A stretch of 64,000 bases of DNA, from NCBI GenBank assembly GCA_963748105.1, contig CAVVHP010000019.1, positions 45,620 to 109,619 on the forward strand, given 5' to 3'. The notes beneath the pieces were generated by a model that saw only the letters and a list, made by a program, of their open reading frames with translations, did not search any database and was not told the DNA's origin. A program made the position numbers and the translations under genes. This DNA is from JAKAGZ01 sp963748105. Lineage in GTDB: Bacteria > Bacteroidota > Ignavibacteria > Ignavibacteriales > Ignavibacteriaceae. This document shows, one piece after another, positions 17,556 to 26,636 of this stretch. How positions within the stretch are numbered: position 1 is the first letter of the stretch; every line of letters begins with the position of its first letter.

Positions 17556-20500
17556 TTGAATAATAAAGTTTCCAGTTCGTATAAAATGGATGAGAACCGA
17601 CAGATTGAACTCGATGAATTTTTCGGGAACAGAATAAAAAAATTCCAGAGATTAATGCACTTCAAAATCAGGGAAATCCTCTTGGTATCAAGTATATACG
17701 ATAACTATTTATTTGAAGAAGACGGAAGATTATATGAACTAATCAGACAGGAATATCAGAATTTAAATCTCAGTCACTCACCGGAGATAACACACGTAAC
17801 CAGCGGTAAAGAAGCAATAGAACTACTTACAAATGAAGATAATTTTGATCTTATAATAACAACCCTTCACATTGAGGACATACACGTAATAAGATTTGCA
17901 CAGATGGTTCGTGAAGCAGGAATAAATACTCCCATTATTTTGCTTGCCTATGATAACAGGGAAAGGAAAGAACTTGTAACACATTACGACACTTCAATTT
18001 TTGAGCGGATATTTATCTGGCAGGGTGATTATCACCTTTTAATTGGTATCATAAAATATATAGAAGACAGGCTGAATGTTGAAGATGATACAAAGACAGC
18101 GGGCGTCCAAACAATTATACTTGTAGAAGATAATGTAAAATTTTATTCTTCGTATCTCCCTCTTATTTATACTGAAATATTTAAACAATCCCAGAGACTG
18201 ATATCCGAAGGAGTAAATTTAACTCACCGATTTTTGAGAATGCGCGCTCGTCCGAAAATTTTACTATGTACTACCTATGAAGAAGCCTGGGACTATTTTG
18301 ATAAATATGAAGAATATATTCTTGGTTTAATTCTCGATATAAATTTTAAGCACAACGGTGAGAAAGATCCGGAAGCCGGAATAAAATTTGCCAGAGATGT
18401 AAAAGCCCGCCACAAAGATATTCCAATTCTTCTGCAATCTAGCAATCCTGATTTTCTGGCGAAAGCCTACGAAGCAGGGGCTTCATTTCTCCTGAAAGGT
18501 TCTCCTACTTTATTACACGATCTGCGCGATTTTATGATGAATAACTTTGGCTTTGGTGATTTTGTTTTCTTAATGCCGGATGGATCGGAAGTTGGAAGGG
18601 CGAGAAACCTAAAAGAAATGGTTGAGCTCCTGCAAACTGTGCCTGAAGAAAGTATATTATATCACGGTGAGGGAAATCATTTTTCAAAATGGCTGAAGGC
18701 AAGAACTGAATTCTGGCTTGCACATAAATTGCGCCCAAGAGAAGTTTCGGAATTTGATTCTATTGTAGAATTAAGATCACTTATTATAGGCTCAATTAAA
18801 GAGTATATAGACGCAAGGCAAAGGGGTGTAATTACAGACTTTGATAAGGAAAATTTTGACCCGAACAATAGTTTTGCCCGGATTGGATGGGGTTCGCTTG
18901 GAGGGAAAGCGCGCGGACTCGGATTTATCAATACGCTGATTATGAACTACCATATGCGGAATAAGTTCAAGAATATTGAAATATTTGTCCCTTCTGCAAT
19001 TGTAATTTCAACAGATGTTTTTGATTATTTCGTAGAAAAGAATGATCTGGAAAATTTTGCACTTAATGAGGATGACGACCTTAAAATTACACAAAGATTT
19101 ATTGAAGCAAAGGATTTTCCGCAGGATATTACTAACAAGCTTTCAGATTTTCTGGATATAATACAGGGTCCTTTAGCTATTAGATCATCAAGTTTGCTGG
19201 AAGACTCGCAGTTTCAGCCTTTCGCAGGTGTTTATGAAACCTATATGATTCCAAACAGCAACCCCAAAAAAAATGTTAGATTAAAAGAATTACTTCAGTG
19301 TATTAAAAGTGTTTACTCTTCAACCTTCCACAGAAAAGCCAAAGATTATATGAAGGCGACTTCATACAGGCTGGAAGAAGAAAAAATGGCCGTCATAATT
19401 CAGAGGCTAATTGGCTCAGAAAAAAACGGAAGATTTTATCCTGATTTTGCCGGTGTTGCAAAGTCTTTCAACTTTTATCCTGTCCCGCCGCAAAAAGCTA
19501 CTGATGGAATTTCACAGGTTGCTTTAGGCCTTGGAAAAACTGTTGTTGAAGGTGGTAATACAGTTAGATTTTGTCCGAAATATCCCAAACATTTATTACA
19601 ATTCTTTTCTACGAAAGAAACTATTAAAAATGCACAGCAGGATTTTTTCGCGCTTGATATAAAAGACCATCTTGAACCCAAGATAAAAGATGTGGACGAT
19701 GTTCTTGTTAAAAAATATGATCTGCATAAAGCAGAAGAAGACAATACATTGTATTCTGTAGGCTCTACTTATTCTCCGGAAAATGAAGCTGTTTATGATG
19801 GTATTTCAAGAGATGGAATGCGGGTAGTAACATTTGCACCTGTTTTGAAACACAATATTTTTCCCTTACCGGAAATTCTTGATATGCTTCTCGAAATAGG
19901 AACCTGGGGAATGGGAACTCCTGTGGAAATTGAATTTGCCGTAAACCTGGATGTGCCAAAGAATAAACCCAAAGAATTTGCGATGTTGCAAATGAGACCA
20001 CTTGTAATTCACAGGGAAAGCGAAGAACTTAATATTGAAGAAGAAGCGCAGGATAAAATAATCTGCCAAAGTACGCAGGTCCTTGGCAATGGAGTCATTA
20101 ACGATATTCACGATATTGTATTTGTTGATATTAATAAATTTGAGCGTTCAAAGAGTAAAGAAGTCGCACAGGAAGTCAGCTCGATTAATTCAAAACTGCT
20201 GAAGGAAAAACGACAATATATTTTAGTTGGAATGGGCCGCTGGGGGTCACTTGATCCCTGGCTCGGAATTCCTGTTACCTGGGATCAGATTTCCGGAGCT
20301 ATTACAATTGTTGAAGGCGGCTTTAAGGATTTAAATGTAACTCCATCTCAGGGTTCTCACTTTTTCCAAAATATTACATCTTTTAGAATTGGCTATTTTA
20401 CTGTTAATACATTTACTCAAAACGGATTCATAAACTGGGACTGGCTTCTTGAGCAAAAACCAGCAAATGAAACAACTTATGTAAAACATTTGTATTTTAA

Positions 20501-20567
20501 AAGGCCGCTAACAGTAAAAATTAGCGGGCATCAAAATAAGGGGATCATACTAAAACCCGGCAATTAA
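17556..20567 (+). CDS. Receiver-like/PPDK-type ATP-grasp fusion protein, copy 1 (1003 aa)
   Basis: Residues ~37-170 form a degenerate receiver: ILLVSS lacks the acidic pair, and LIITTLHIED has Thr where Asp is expected. Residues ~185-330 form a canonical receiver with E191/D192 (ILVEDN), phosphoacceptor D261 (LILDINF), S295 and K314. After a linker domain comes a PPDK/PEP-synthase ATP-grasp domain: GSLGGKARGLG (~446), AIRSSSLLEDSQ (~541), GLGKTVVEGG (~657), EIEFAVN (~791) and LQMRPL (~811). The last ~190 residues carry GRWGSLDPWLG (894-904) and QGSHFFQN with H935. No PEP/pyruvate-binding barrel is present. It probably uses ATP, but on an unknown acceptor. The start is TTG 17556; ATG 17586 is an alternative. 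Confidence 0.88.
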   Translation: MNNKVSSSYKMDENRQIELDEFFGNRIKKFQRLMHFKIREILLVSSIYDNYLFEEDGRLYELIRQEYQNLNLSHSPEITHVTSGKEAIELLTNEDNFDLIITTLHIEDIHVIRFAQMVREAGINTPIILLAYDNRERKELVTHYDTSIFERIFIWQGDYHLLIGIIKYIEDRLNVEDDTKTAGVQTIILVEDNVKFYSSYLPLIYTEIFKQSQRLISEGVNLTHRFLRMRARPKILLCTTYEEAWDYFDKYEEYILGLILDINFKHNGEKDPEAGIKFARDVKARHKDIPILLQSSNPDFLAKAYEAGASFLLKGSPTLLHDLRDFMMNNFGFGDFVFLMPDGSEVGRARNLKEMVELLQTVPEESILYHGEGNHFSKWLKARTEFWLAHKLRPREVSEFDSIVELRSLIIGSIKEYIDARQRGVITDFDKENFDPNNSFARIGWGSLGGKARGLGFINTLIMNYHMRNKFKNIEIFVPSAIVISTDVFDYFVEKNDLENFALNEDDDLKITQRFIEAKDFPQDITNKLSDFLDIIQGPLAIRSSSLLEDSQFQPFAGVYETYMIPNSNPKKNVRLKELLQCIKSVYSSTFHRKAKDYMKATSYRLEEEKMAVIIQRLIGSEKNGRFYPDFAGVAKSFNFYPVPPQKATDGISQVALGLGKTVVEGGNTVRFCPKYPKHLLQFFSTKETIKNAQQDFFALDIKDHLEPKIKDVDDVLVKKYDLHKAEEDNTLYSVGSTYSPENEAVYDGISRDGMRVVTFAPVLKHNIFPLPEILDMLLEIGTWGMGTPVEIEFAVNLDVPKNKPKEFAMLQMRPLVIHRESEELNIEEEAQDKIICQSTQVLGNGVINDIHDIVFVDINKFERSKSKEVAQEVSSINSKLLKEKRQYILVGMGRWGSLDPWLGIPVTWDQISGAITIVEGGFKDLNVTPSQGSHFFQNITSFRIGYFTVNTFTQNGFINWDWLLEQKPANETTYVKHLYFKRPLTVKISGHQNKGIILKPGN

Positions 20568-20681
20568 TCTTAGAAATTTAGGGAAGAATTTTTACTACAG
20601 ACAAGCGTAAAATATTCTTACTCATCCAGCGCTTAATTCTATATACAATTATACAATACATATAAACTCAAGGAGGCAGTC

Positions 20682-22043
20682 ATGTCGAGCTACGTTTCTG
20701 ATTTATTAGCGGAAGTGAAAGCTAAGAACCCTGCTGAACCTGAATTCCACCAGGCAGTAGAAGAGGTTGCTGAATCTCTATCTCTTGTGTTCGAAAAGCA
20801 TCCTGAGTACCGCGCAGCAAAAGTTCTGGAGCGCATTATTGAACCGGAAAGAGTAATCACTTTCCGCGTGCCATGGGTTGACGAACAGGGAGAAATAAAC
20901 ATCAATCGCGGATTCAGAATAGAAATGAACAGCGCAATAGGGCCTTATAAAGGGGGCTTACGTTTTCACCCATCTGTAAATCTTGGAATATTAAAATTCC
21001 TCGCATTCGAACAAGTATTTAAAAACAGCCTTACAACTTTGCCAATGGGCGGTGGAAAAGGTGGATCTGATTTTGATCCTAAAGGCAAAAGTGATCTGAA
21101 AATAATGCGCTTCTGCCAGGCATTTATGGGTGAACTCTTCAGACATATTGGCCCTAATACAGATGTGCCTGCAGGCGACATAGGGGTTGGTGGAAGAGAA
21201 ATCGGATATTTATTCGGACAGTATAAAAAACTTAGAAACGAATTTACAGGTGTTTTGACAGGTAAAGGATTAAACTGGGGGGGCTCTCTGATCAGACCGG
21301 AGGCGACAGGATATGGAGCTGTTTATTTTGCAGCAGAAATGCTTAGCACAAGAAATGAAACTCTTGAAGGAAAAGTGTGCCTCGTTTCTGGTAGTGGAAA
21401 TGTTGCACAATACACAGTTGAAAAAATTCTAAGTCTCGGTGGTAAAGTTGTTACTTTATCTGATTCAAACGGATATATCTATGATGAAGAGGGAATCGAT
21501 ACAGAAAAACTCCACTTCGTTATGGAATTGAAAAATGTTCGTCGCGGAAGAATGAAAGAATATGTTGCAAAATATAAAAATGCAGTTTATACAGAAATAA
21601 ATCCAAAAGACGATTTCAACCCCCTTTGGAATCATAAAGCACAATGCGCATTCCCGAGTGCAACACAAAATGAAATTAACGGGAAAGATGCACAGAACCT
21701 GTTAAAGAATGGCGTTTATGTTGTAAGTGAGGGAGCAAACATGCCTACAACATTAGATGGAGTAAAATTATTCCTCGATAAGAAAATTCTTTACGGTCCG
21801 GGAAAAGCTGCAAATGCAGGTGGTGTTGCTGTATCAGGACTGGAAATGACACAAAACAGCATGCGTCTGCCATGGACAAGAGAAGAAGTTGATGAAAGAC
21901 TTAGAATGATAATGAAAGACATTCATCAAACTTGTGTAACTATGGCTGATAGATTCGGCACACCGGGCAATTATGTTAATGGTGCTAATATAGGTGGCTT
22001 CCTGAAAGTTGCTGATGCAATGATGGATCAGGGTGTTGTATAG
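20682..22043 (+). CDS. gdhA: Glutamate dehydrogenase, NADP-type fingerprint (GdhA2)
   Basis: This 453-residue GDH is a tandem paralogue of the gene at 16111. The first ~230 residues are nearly the same and share K90, K114, K126 and D166 numbering. The coenzyme domain differs: SGSGNVAQY gives S238/Q243 and LSDSNG gives D261/S262/N263, as in E. coli-type NADP-dependent enzymes. NADPH-linked ammonia assimilation is therefore expected, opposite to the neighbouring NAD-type copy. A strong AAGGAGG lies just before the ATG (20670-20676), much better than that of gdhA1. The downstream large gene follows after 96 bp with an RNA hairpin between. The stop codon is TAG. Confidence 0.96.
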   Translation: MSSYVSDLLAEVKAKNPAEPEFHQAVEEVAESLSLVFEKHPEYRAAKVLERIIEPERVITFRVPWVDEQGEININRGFRIEMNSAIGPYKGGLRFHPSVNLGILKFLAFEQVFKNSLTTLPMGGGKGGSDFDPKGKSDLKIMRFCQAFMGELFRHIGPNTDVPAGDIGVGGREIGYLFGQYKKLRNEFTGVLTGKGLNWGGSLIRPEATGYGAVYFAAEMLSTRNETLEGKVCLVSGSGNVAQYTVEKILSLGGKVVTLSDSNGYIYDEEGIDTEKLHFVMELKNVRRGRMKEYVAKYKNAVYTEINPKDDFNPLWNHKAQCAFPSATQNEINGKDAQNLLKNGVYVVSEGANMPTTLDGVKLFLDKKILYGPGKAANAGGVAVSGLEMTQNSMRLPWTREEVDERLRMIMKDIHQTCVTMADRFGTPGNYVNGANIGGFLKVADAMMDQGVV

Positions 22044-22064
22044 ATTTATTTATTAAATTACAAA

Positions 22065-22108
22065 AGCCGGGGGTTATGGTTTATAAACTTTAATCATAGC
22101 TCCTGGCT
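22065..22108 (+). promoter_or_regulatory. Long RNA stem-loop between gdhA2 and the second receiver/PPDK-like gene
   Basis: Bases 22065-22078 pair with 22095-22108 in a continuous 14-bp RNA stem (11 Watson-Crick and 3 G-U pairs) around a 16-base loop. There is no long U-run, so it may be an RNA processing or attenuation element and not a simple terminator. It occupies the same place as the terminator-like hairpin after gdhA1. Confidence 0.6.
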
Positions 22109-22139
22109 AAATTTAATTCATTAAAATCTACAGGAAAAA

Positions 22140-25100
22140 ATGCCTGATCACGATGGACCAATAAAAACTAATACTGATAACTATTGGGTTGAGCACGGTT
22201 ACGGTACCAGGTTCCAGGGTTTTCAGAATTTAATGCGCTTGCGTGTTCGGGATATCCTGCTGGTCTCAAGCCTTTACGATCTTTACCTTTTTGAAGAAGA
22301 TGGAAGACTATACGAACTTATCAGGAATGAATACCAGGGATTAAATCTCAGTCATTCCCCCGAACTTACAAGAGTTTCCAGCGGAAAAGATGCAATTGCA
22401 CTTGCCAAAGAAGAGAAAAGATTCGATCTGATAATTACAACTCTTCACATAGAAGATATGCACCCGATAAATTTTGCTACAATGGTTAAAGAATCGGGAT
22501 TAAATATTCCAGTCGTTTTACTGGCCCACGATAATAAAGAATTTAAATACCTGCTGCTAAAACCTGAAATTTCTGCATTCGATAAAATATTTATCTGGCA
22601 GGGCGATTTCAGAATAATTATAGCAATAGTTAAATATCTCGAAGACAAAATGAATATCGATCACGACAGCAGGATCGTCGGTGTTCAAAATATAATTTTT
22701 ATTGAAGACAATGTAAAATATTATTCTTCATTCCTTCCTGTAATTTATACCGAAATTTTAAACCAATCACAGAGATTAATTTCCGAGGGAATAAATTTAA
22801 CACATAGATTTTTAAGAATGCGGGCCAGACCTAAAATACTACTTTGCACAAACTATGAAGAAGCCTGGAATTATTATCAAAAGTATAAGGACCTTGTACT
22901 CGGTGTAATTTCTGATATAGATTTTCCTAAAAATGGCAAACAAAATAAAACAGCAGGATTAGAAATTGCAAAAGAAATTAAAAAGGAACATCCGGATATT
23001 CCCGTTTTGCTGGCTTCAAATAATTCCGATCATTCGGATGAAGCAAAGAAAATCGGAGTTTCTTTCGTATTAAAGGATTCCAGTCTTTTATTTAACGACC
23101 TCCGTCAATTTATGATTCAGAATTTCAGCTTTGGTGATTTTATTTTCAGGACGCCGGAAGGCATTGAAGTTGGTCGCGCCCATAATCTTAAAACACTTGA
23201 AGAACAATTAAAAGTTGTTCCCGAAAATAGTTTGAATTATCACGGTGAAAAAAATCATTTTTCAAACTGGCTGAAAGCAAGGACAGAATTCTGGCTTGCT
23301 CATCAATTAAGGCCGCGTAAGGTTTCTGATTACGATTCAGTTGAAGAACTTAGACGGGATCTCATCAATTCTCTCCATAATTACAGAAATCTCAGGCAGA
23401 GAGGAATAATTGCGGATTTTGTTAAAGAATCATTTGATCCGCATAGCAGCTTCGCACGTATCGGCGGTGGGTCACTTGGCGGTAAAGCGCGAGGACTCGG
23501 TTTTGTAAATACGCTTATTAATAATTATAATGTCCGTGACCAGTTTAAAGGTGTACAAATATCAGTTCCTTCTGCAGTAGTACTTGGCACAAATGTTTTC
23601 GATCAATTCCTTGAAGAAAATAACCTCAGAAAATTTGCTTTAAGTTGCGATGATGATGAAGAAATTACACGCCGGTTTTTAGAAGCAGAAAGATTTCCAG
23701 AAGATATTCTTGGGGAACTCGCTGCGTTCCTTGATATTATTCACTCTCCTCTCGCAGTTCGATCATCCAGTCTGCTCGAAGATTCGCAGTATCATCCATT
23801 CGCCGGTGTTTATGAAACCTATATGATCCCGAATAACCACCCGAATCCGCTTATAAAATTAAATGATCTTCTTAATACAATTAAAAGAGTGTACGCTTCA
23901 ACTTTTTATCATGGTTCTAAGAACTACATAAAAGTTACAAACTACCGCCTTGAAGAAGAAAAGATGGCAGTCATAATTCAAAAGATGATTGGTGCAAAAC
24001 ATGACCATAAATTTTACCCTGAATTTTCGGGTGTGGCAAAATCTTTTAATTTTTACCCGATGTCTCCGCAAAAACCAACGGATGGAATCGTTTCAGTTGC
24101 TCTTGGCCTAGGTAAAACCGTAGTTGACGGTGGCAACACAGTAAGATTTTGTCCGAAGTATCCGACAGATTTAATTCAATTCTATTCAACGACAGAATCA
24201 CTCGACAGCAGTCAGAAAGATTTTTATGCTTTAAATCTTGATGGAAATTCAAACTTTGGATTTGTCACATACGATATGCTCACAGAAAAGTTTGGTTTGA
24301 ATGTCGCTGAAAAAGAAGGAACGTTAAATTTAATCGGAGCAACATATTCCCCTGAAAATGATTCAATTTCAGATGGAATTTCCCGGCCGGGAATCAGGAT
24401 TGTAACATTCGGACCGATTTTAAAACATAAGCTTTTTCCATTGCCCGAAATTATTGAACTTCTTCTTGACATGGGCACCTGGGGAATGGGTACGCCGATT
24501 GAAATTGAGTTTGCCGTGAATATGTCAGTAAACAAAGATGAACCAATCCAATTTGGATTACTGCAAATGAGGCCGCTGGTAATTAACCGTGAACACGAGG
24601 AGATTACTATAGATAAGTTTGAGCCAGAAAAATTATTGTGCTACAGTGAACAGATTCTTGGTGATGGTATTATGAATAATATTTACGATATCATATATGT
24701 TGATTATCATTTATATGACAGAGCAAAGAGCAGAGATGTTGCAAAAGAAGTTAGTATGTTCAATAGCAAACTAATGGATGAAAACAGGCCTTACCTTTTA
24801 ATAGGAGTTGGAAGATGGGGTTCGCTCGATCCGTGGCTGGGAATTCCGGTAACGTGGGAACAAATTTCCGGCGCTCATACAATCATTGAATCGGGATTTA
24901 AAGACTTTGCAGTTGAACCTTCGCAGGGCTCGCATTTCTTTCAGAATTTAACTTCATTTATGATAGGTTATTTTCACGTAAACAGCCATAAACACCAAGG
25001 ACTGGTTGACTGGGATTGGTTATTGAAACAGAAGCCGGTTGAATCAAAAGTATTTACTAAACATCTTCGTTTTAAATCGCCAATAGTGATTAAAATGAGC

Positions 25101-25142
25101 GGCTATCAAAATAAAGGGGTCATTTATAAACCGGAGGAATAA
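22140..25142 (+). CDS. Receiver-like/PPDK-type ATP-grasp fusion protein, copy 2 (1000 aa)
   Basis: This is a full-length paralogue of the 17556 gene with the same architecture. The degenerate receiver is at ~33-165 and the canonical receiver has E189/D190, phosphoacceptor D259 (VISDIDF) and K312 (VLKDSS). Next come a linker domain, then ATP-grasp motifs GSLGGKARGLG, AVRSSSLLEDSQ, GLGKTVVDGG, EIEFAVN and LQMRPL. The conserved tail has GRWGSLDPWLG and QGSHFFQN (H932). The ATG has AGGA 6 bases upstream. The stop is followed after one base by the zinc-ribbon gene, whose Shine-Dalgarno GGAGG lies inside this reading frame, so translation is coupled. The paralogues diverge most in the receivers and least in the ATP-grasp core and tail. 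Function is unproven; phosphotransfer or regulation linked to glutamate metabolism is inferred. Confidence 0.88.
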   Translation: MPDHDGPIKTNTDNYWVEHGYGTRFQGFQNLMRLRVRDILLVSSLYDLYLFEEDGRLYELIRNEYQGLNLSHSPELTRVSSGKDAIALAKEEKRFDLIITTLHIEDMHPINFATMVKESGLNIPVVLLAHDNKEFKYLLLKPEISAFDKIFIWQGDFRIIIAIVKYLEDKMNIDHDSRIVGVQNIIFIEDNVKYYSSFLPVIYTEILNQSQRLISEGINLTHRFLRMRARPKILLCTNYEEAWNYYQKYKDLVLGVISDIDFPKNGKQNKTAGLEIAKEIKKEHPDIPVLLASNNSDHSDEAKKIGVSFVLKDSSLLFNDLRQFMIQNFSFGDFIFRTPEGIEVGRAHNLKTLEEQLKVVPENSLNYHGEKNHFSNWLKARTEFWLAHQLRPRKVSDYDSVEELRRDLINSLHNYRNLRQRGIIADFVKESFDPHSSFARIGGGSLGGKARGLGFVNTLINNYNVRDQFKGVQISVPSAVVLGTNVFDQFLEENNLRKFALSCDDDEEITRRFLEAERFPEDILGELAAFLDIIHSPLAVRSSSLLEDSQYHPFAGVYETYMIPNNHPNPLIKLNDLLNTIKRVYASTFYHGSKNYIKVTNYRLEEEKMAVIIQKMIGAKHDHKFYPEFSGVAKSFNFYPMSPQKPTDGIVSVALGLGKTVVDGGNTVRFCPKYPTDLIQFYSTTESLDSSQKDFYALNLDGNSNFGFVTYDMLTEKFGLNVAEKEGTLNLIGATYSPENDSISDGISRPGIRIVTFGPILKHKLFPLPEIIELLLDMGTWGMGTPIEIEFAVNMSVNKDEPIQFGLLQMRPLVINREHEEITIDKFEPEKLLCYSEQILGDGIMNNIYDIIYVDYHLYDRAKSRDVAKEVSMFNSKLMDENRPYLLIGVGRWGSLDPWLGIPVTWEQISGAHTIIESGFKDFAVEPSQGSHFFQNLTSFMIGYFHVNSHKHQGLVDWDWLLKQKPVESKVFTKHLRFKSPIVIKMSGYQNKGVIYKPEE

Positions 25143-25143
25143 A

Positions 25144-25353
25144 TTGGAAACCGGGAAATCTACGGAGCAATCTGAATCTTTAGAATTTTGTCCACATTGT
25201 GGGCACGCATTAAGTCCCTGGCAACAGGTACTCTTGCGGGTAGATCGCGCCTTGACCTGCAAGAATTGCTGGTACAGGATAATTCTTGATGTTCCAGTAA
25301 AGGACGAGACGGAGAGTGACACTTCCGAAGAAAAAATTAAGCCTAAAGGATAA
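25144..25353 (+). CDS. Small zinc-ribbon protein (69 aa)
   Basis: This 69-residue protein has two CxxC knuckles, CPHCGH (residues ~17-22) and CKNCW (~40-44), consistent with one structural zinc ribbon. The C-terminal third is acidic and charged. The start is TTG 25144, supported by GGAGG at 25133-25137 within the end of the upstream gene and a 1-bp gap. The next gene, gdh3, starts 3 bp after the stop. Such tight packing between the receiver/PPDK protein and a dehydrogenase suggests a shared complex or regulatory job. I recognise no specific family. DNA, RNA or protein binding are all possible. Confidence 0.75.
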   Translation: METGKSTEQSESLEFCPHCGHALSPWQQVLLRVDRALTCKNCWYRIILDVPVKDETESDTSEEKIKPKG

Positions 25354-25356
25354 AAA

Positions 25357-26604
25357 ATGGAATCATACAATTCATTCAATGTAGCAAAGCAGCAGATAAT
25401 TGAAGCAGCAAAAATTTTAAATCTGGACAATGCAACAACTGAATTGCTTAGTCAACCACAAAGAGAATTTAATTTTACACTTCACGTCAGAATGGATGAT
25501 GGCAAGGTTAAAATTTTCCAGGGCTACAGAATCCAGTATAATTTTGCCCGCGGACCAGCAAAAGGTGGAATCCGATTTCATCCCGATGAAACTGTTGATA
25601 CTATCAGGGCCCTTGGCTGCTGGATGACCTGGAAAACTGCGGTGGTTGATCTTCCTCTCGGTGGTGGTAAAGGCGGTGTTTGCTGCGATCCCAAGAATAT
25701 GTCGGAAAGAGAGCTTGAAAATCTTTCGCGTGAATACATACGCGCGATAGCTCCGCTTATCGGCGCCAATAAAGATATACCAGCACCCGATGTTTATACA
25801 AACCCGCAGACAATGTCATGGATGATGGATGAATTTGAAACTATTATGAACAGGCACGAACCCGGGGTACTTACAGACAAGCCCCAGCAGATAGGGGGAA
25901 CTGAAGGGCGGCGCGATGCAACTGCACGCGGAGGAGTTTATACTGTTCGTGAAGCCTGTAACCTGTTTGGATATGATCCGACAAAAACATTTGCTATACA
26001 GGGATTCGGCAATGCTGGCCAGAGAGCTGCTCTTCTGCATCACGAAATTCTGGGAGGAGGAAAGCTTGTTGCTGTTAGTGATTCACGGGGAGCTATTTAT
26101 AACTCTGATGGATTTAATTCGAAAGAGCTTGTCTCTCATAAATTGAAAACCGGTTCTGTGCTCGGGTTCCCGGGCGCGAAACAAATTCCGCACGAACAGC
26201 TGCTTGAACTGGAAGTTGAAATCCTCTACCCTGCGGCACTTGAAAACGCGATAACTTCTGCAAACGCACCTAATATAAAAGCTAGGGTAATTTGTGAACT
26301 TGCTAACGGACCCACAACCCCTGAAGCTGATATTATTTTAAATAAAAAAGGTATTCACGTTATTCCCGATATACTTGCCAGTGCAGGCGGCGTAACTGTA
26401 TCATATTTCGAAATGGTACAGGATAATTATTCATATTTCTGGGATGAACCGCTGGTTCACAAAAGACTCGATGATAAACTCACCCGGGCTTACCATACTG
26501 TAATGGAGGCTGTAAAAGAAAAGAAAGTTCATCCGAGACTGGGTGCAATGGTTGTTGGTGTCGCCAGGGTTGCCGAAGCATGCAAACTGCGCGGATGGGT
26601 TTAA
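25357..26604 (+). CDS. Glu/Leu/Phe/Val dehydrogenase, archaeal/GudB-like subtype
   Basis: This is a 415-residue hexameric-type amino-acid dehydrogenase, most like the archaeal and RocG/GudB glutamate dehydrogenases. Catalytic motifs are GPAKGGIRFHP, GGGKGGVCCDP and IPAPDVYTN. The coenzyme motif is IQGFGNAGQ, followed by SDSRG, where an acidic residue at the strand end hints at NAD use. The C-terminal PDILASAGGVTVSYFEM is typical. It starts 3 bp after the zinc-ribbon gene with AAAGGAT upstream, so it belongs to the gdhA2 operon. It is only distantly similar to gdhA1/2, so it was not produced by the tandem duplication. Glutamate is the likely substrate, but branched-chain or aromatic amino acids are possible. 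Confidence 0.94.
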   Translation: MESYNSFNVAKQQIIEAAKILNLDNATTELLSQPQREFNFTLHVRMDDGKVKIFQGYRIQYNFARGPAKGGIRFHPDETVDTIRALGCWMTWKTAVVDLPLGGGKGGVCCDPKNMSERELENLSREYIRAIAPLIGANKDIPAPDVYTNPQTMSWMMDEFETIMNRHEPGVLTDKPQQIGGTEGRRDATARGGVYTVREACNLFGYDPTKTFAIQGFGNAGQRAALLHHEILGGGKLVAVSDSRGAIYNSDGFNSKELVSHKLKTGSVLGFPGAKQIPHEQLLELEVEILYPAALENAITSANAPNIKARVICELANGPTTPEADIILNKKGIHVIPDILASAGGVTVSYFEMVQDNYSYFWDEPLVHKRLDDKLTRAYHTVMEAVKEKKVHPRLGAMVVGVARVAEACKLRGWV

Positions 26605-26636
26605 TATTTTAGTATTATAAAAAACAGGGGTTTTAT

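Noticed and set aside
24224..24535. Minus-strand frame inside the second receiver/PPDK gene
   Set aside because: It is antisense to conserved ATP-grasp codons and therefore a shadow.
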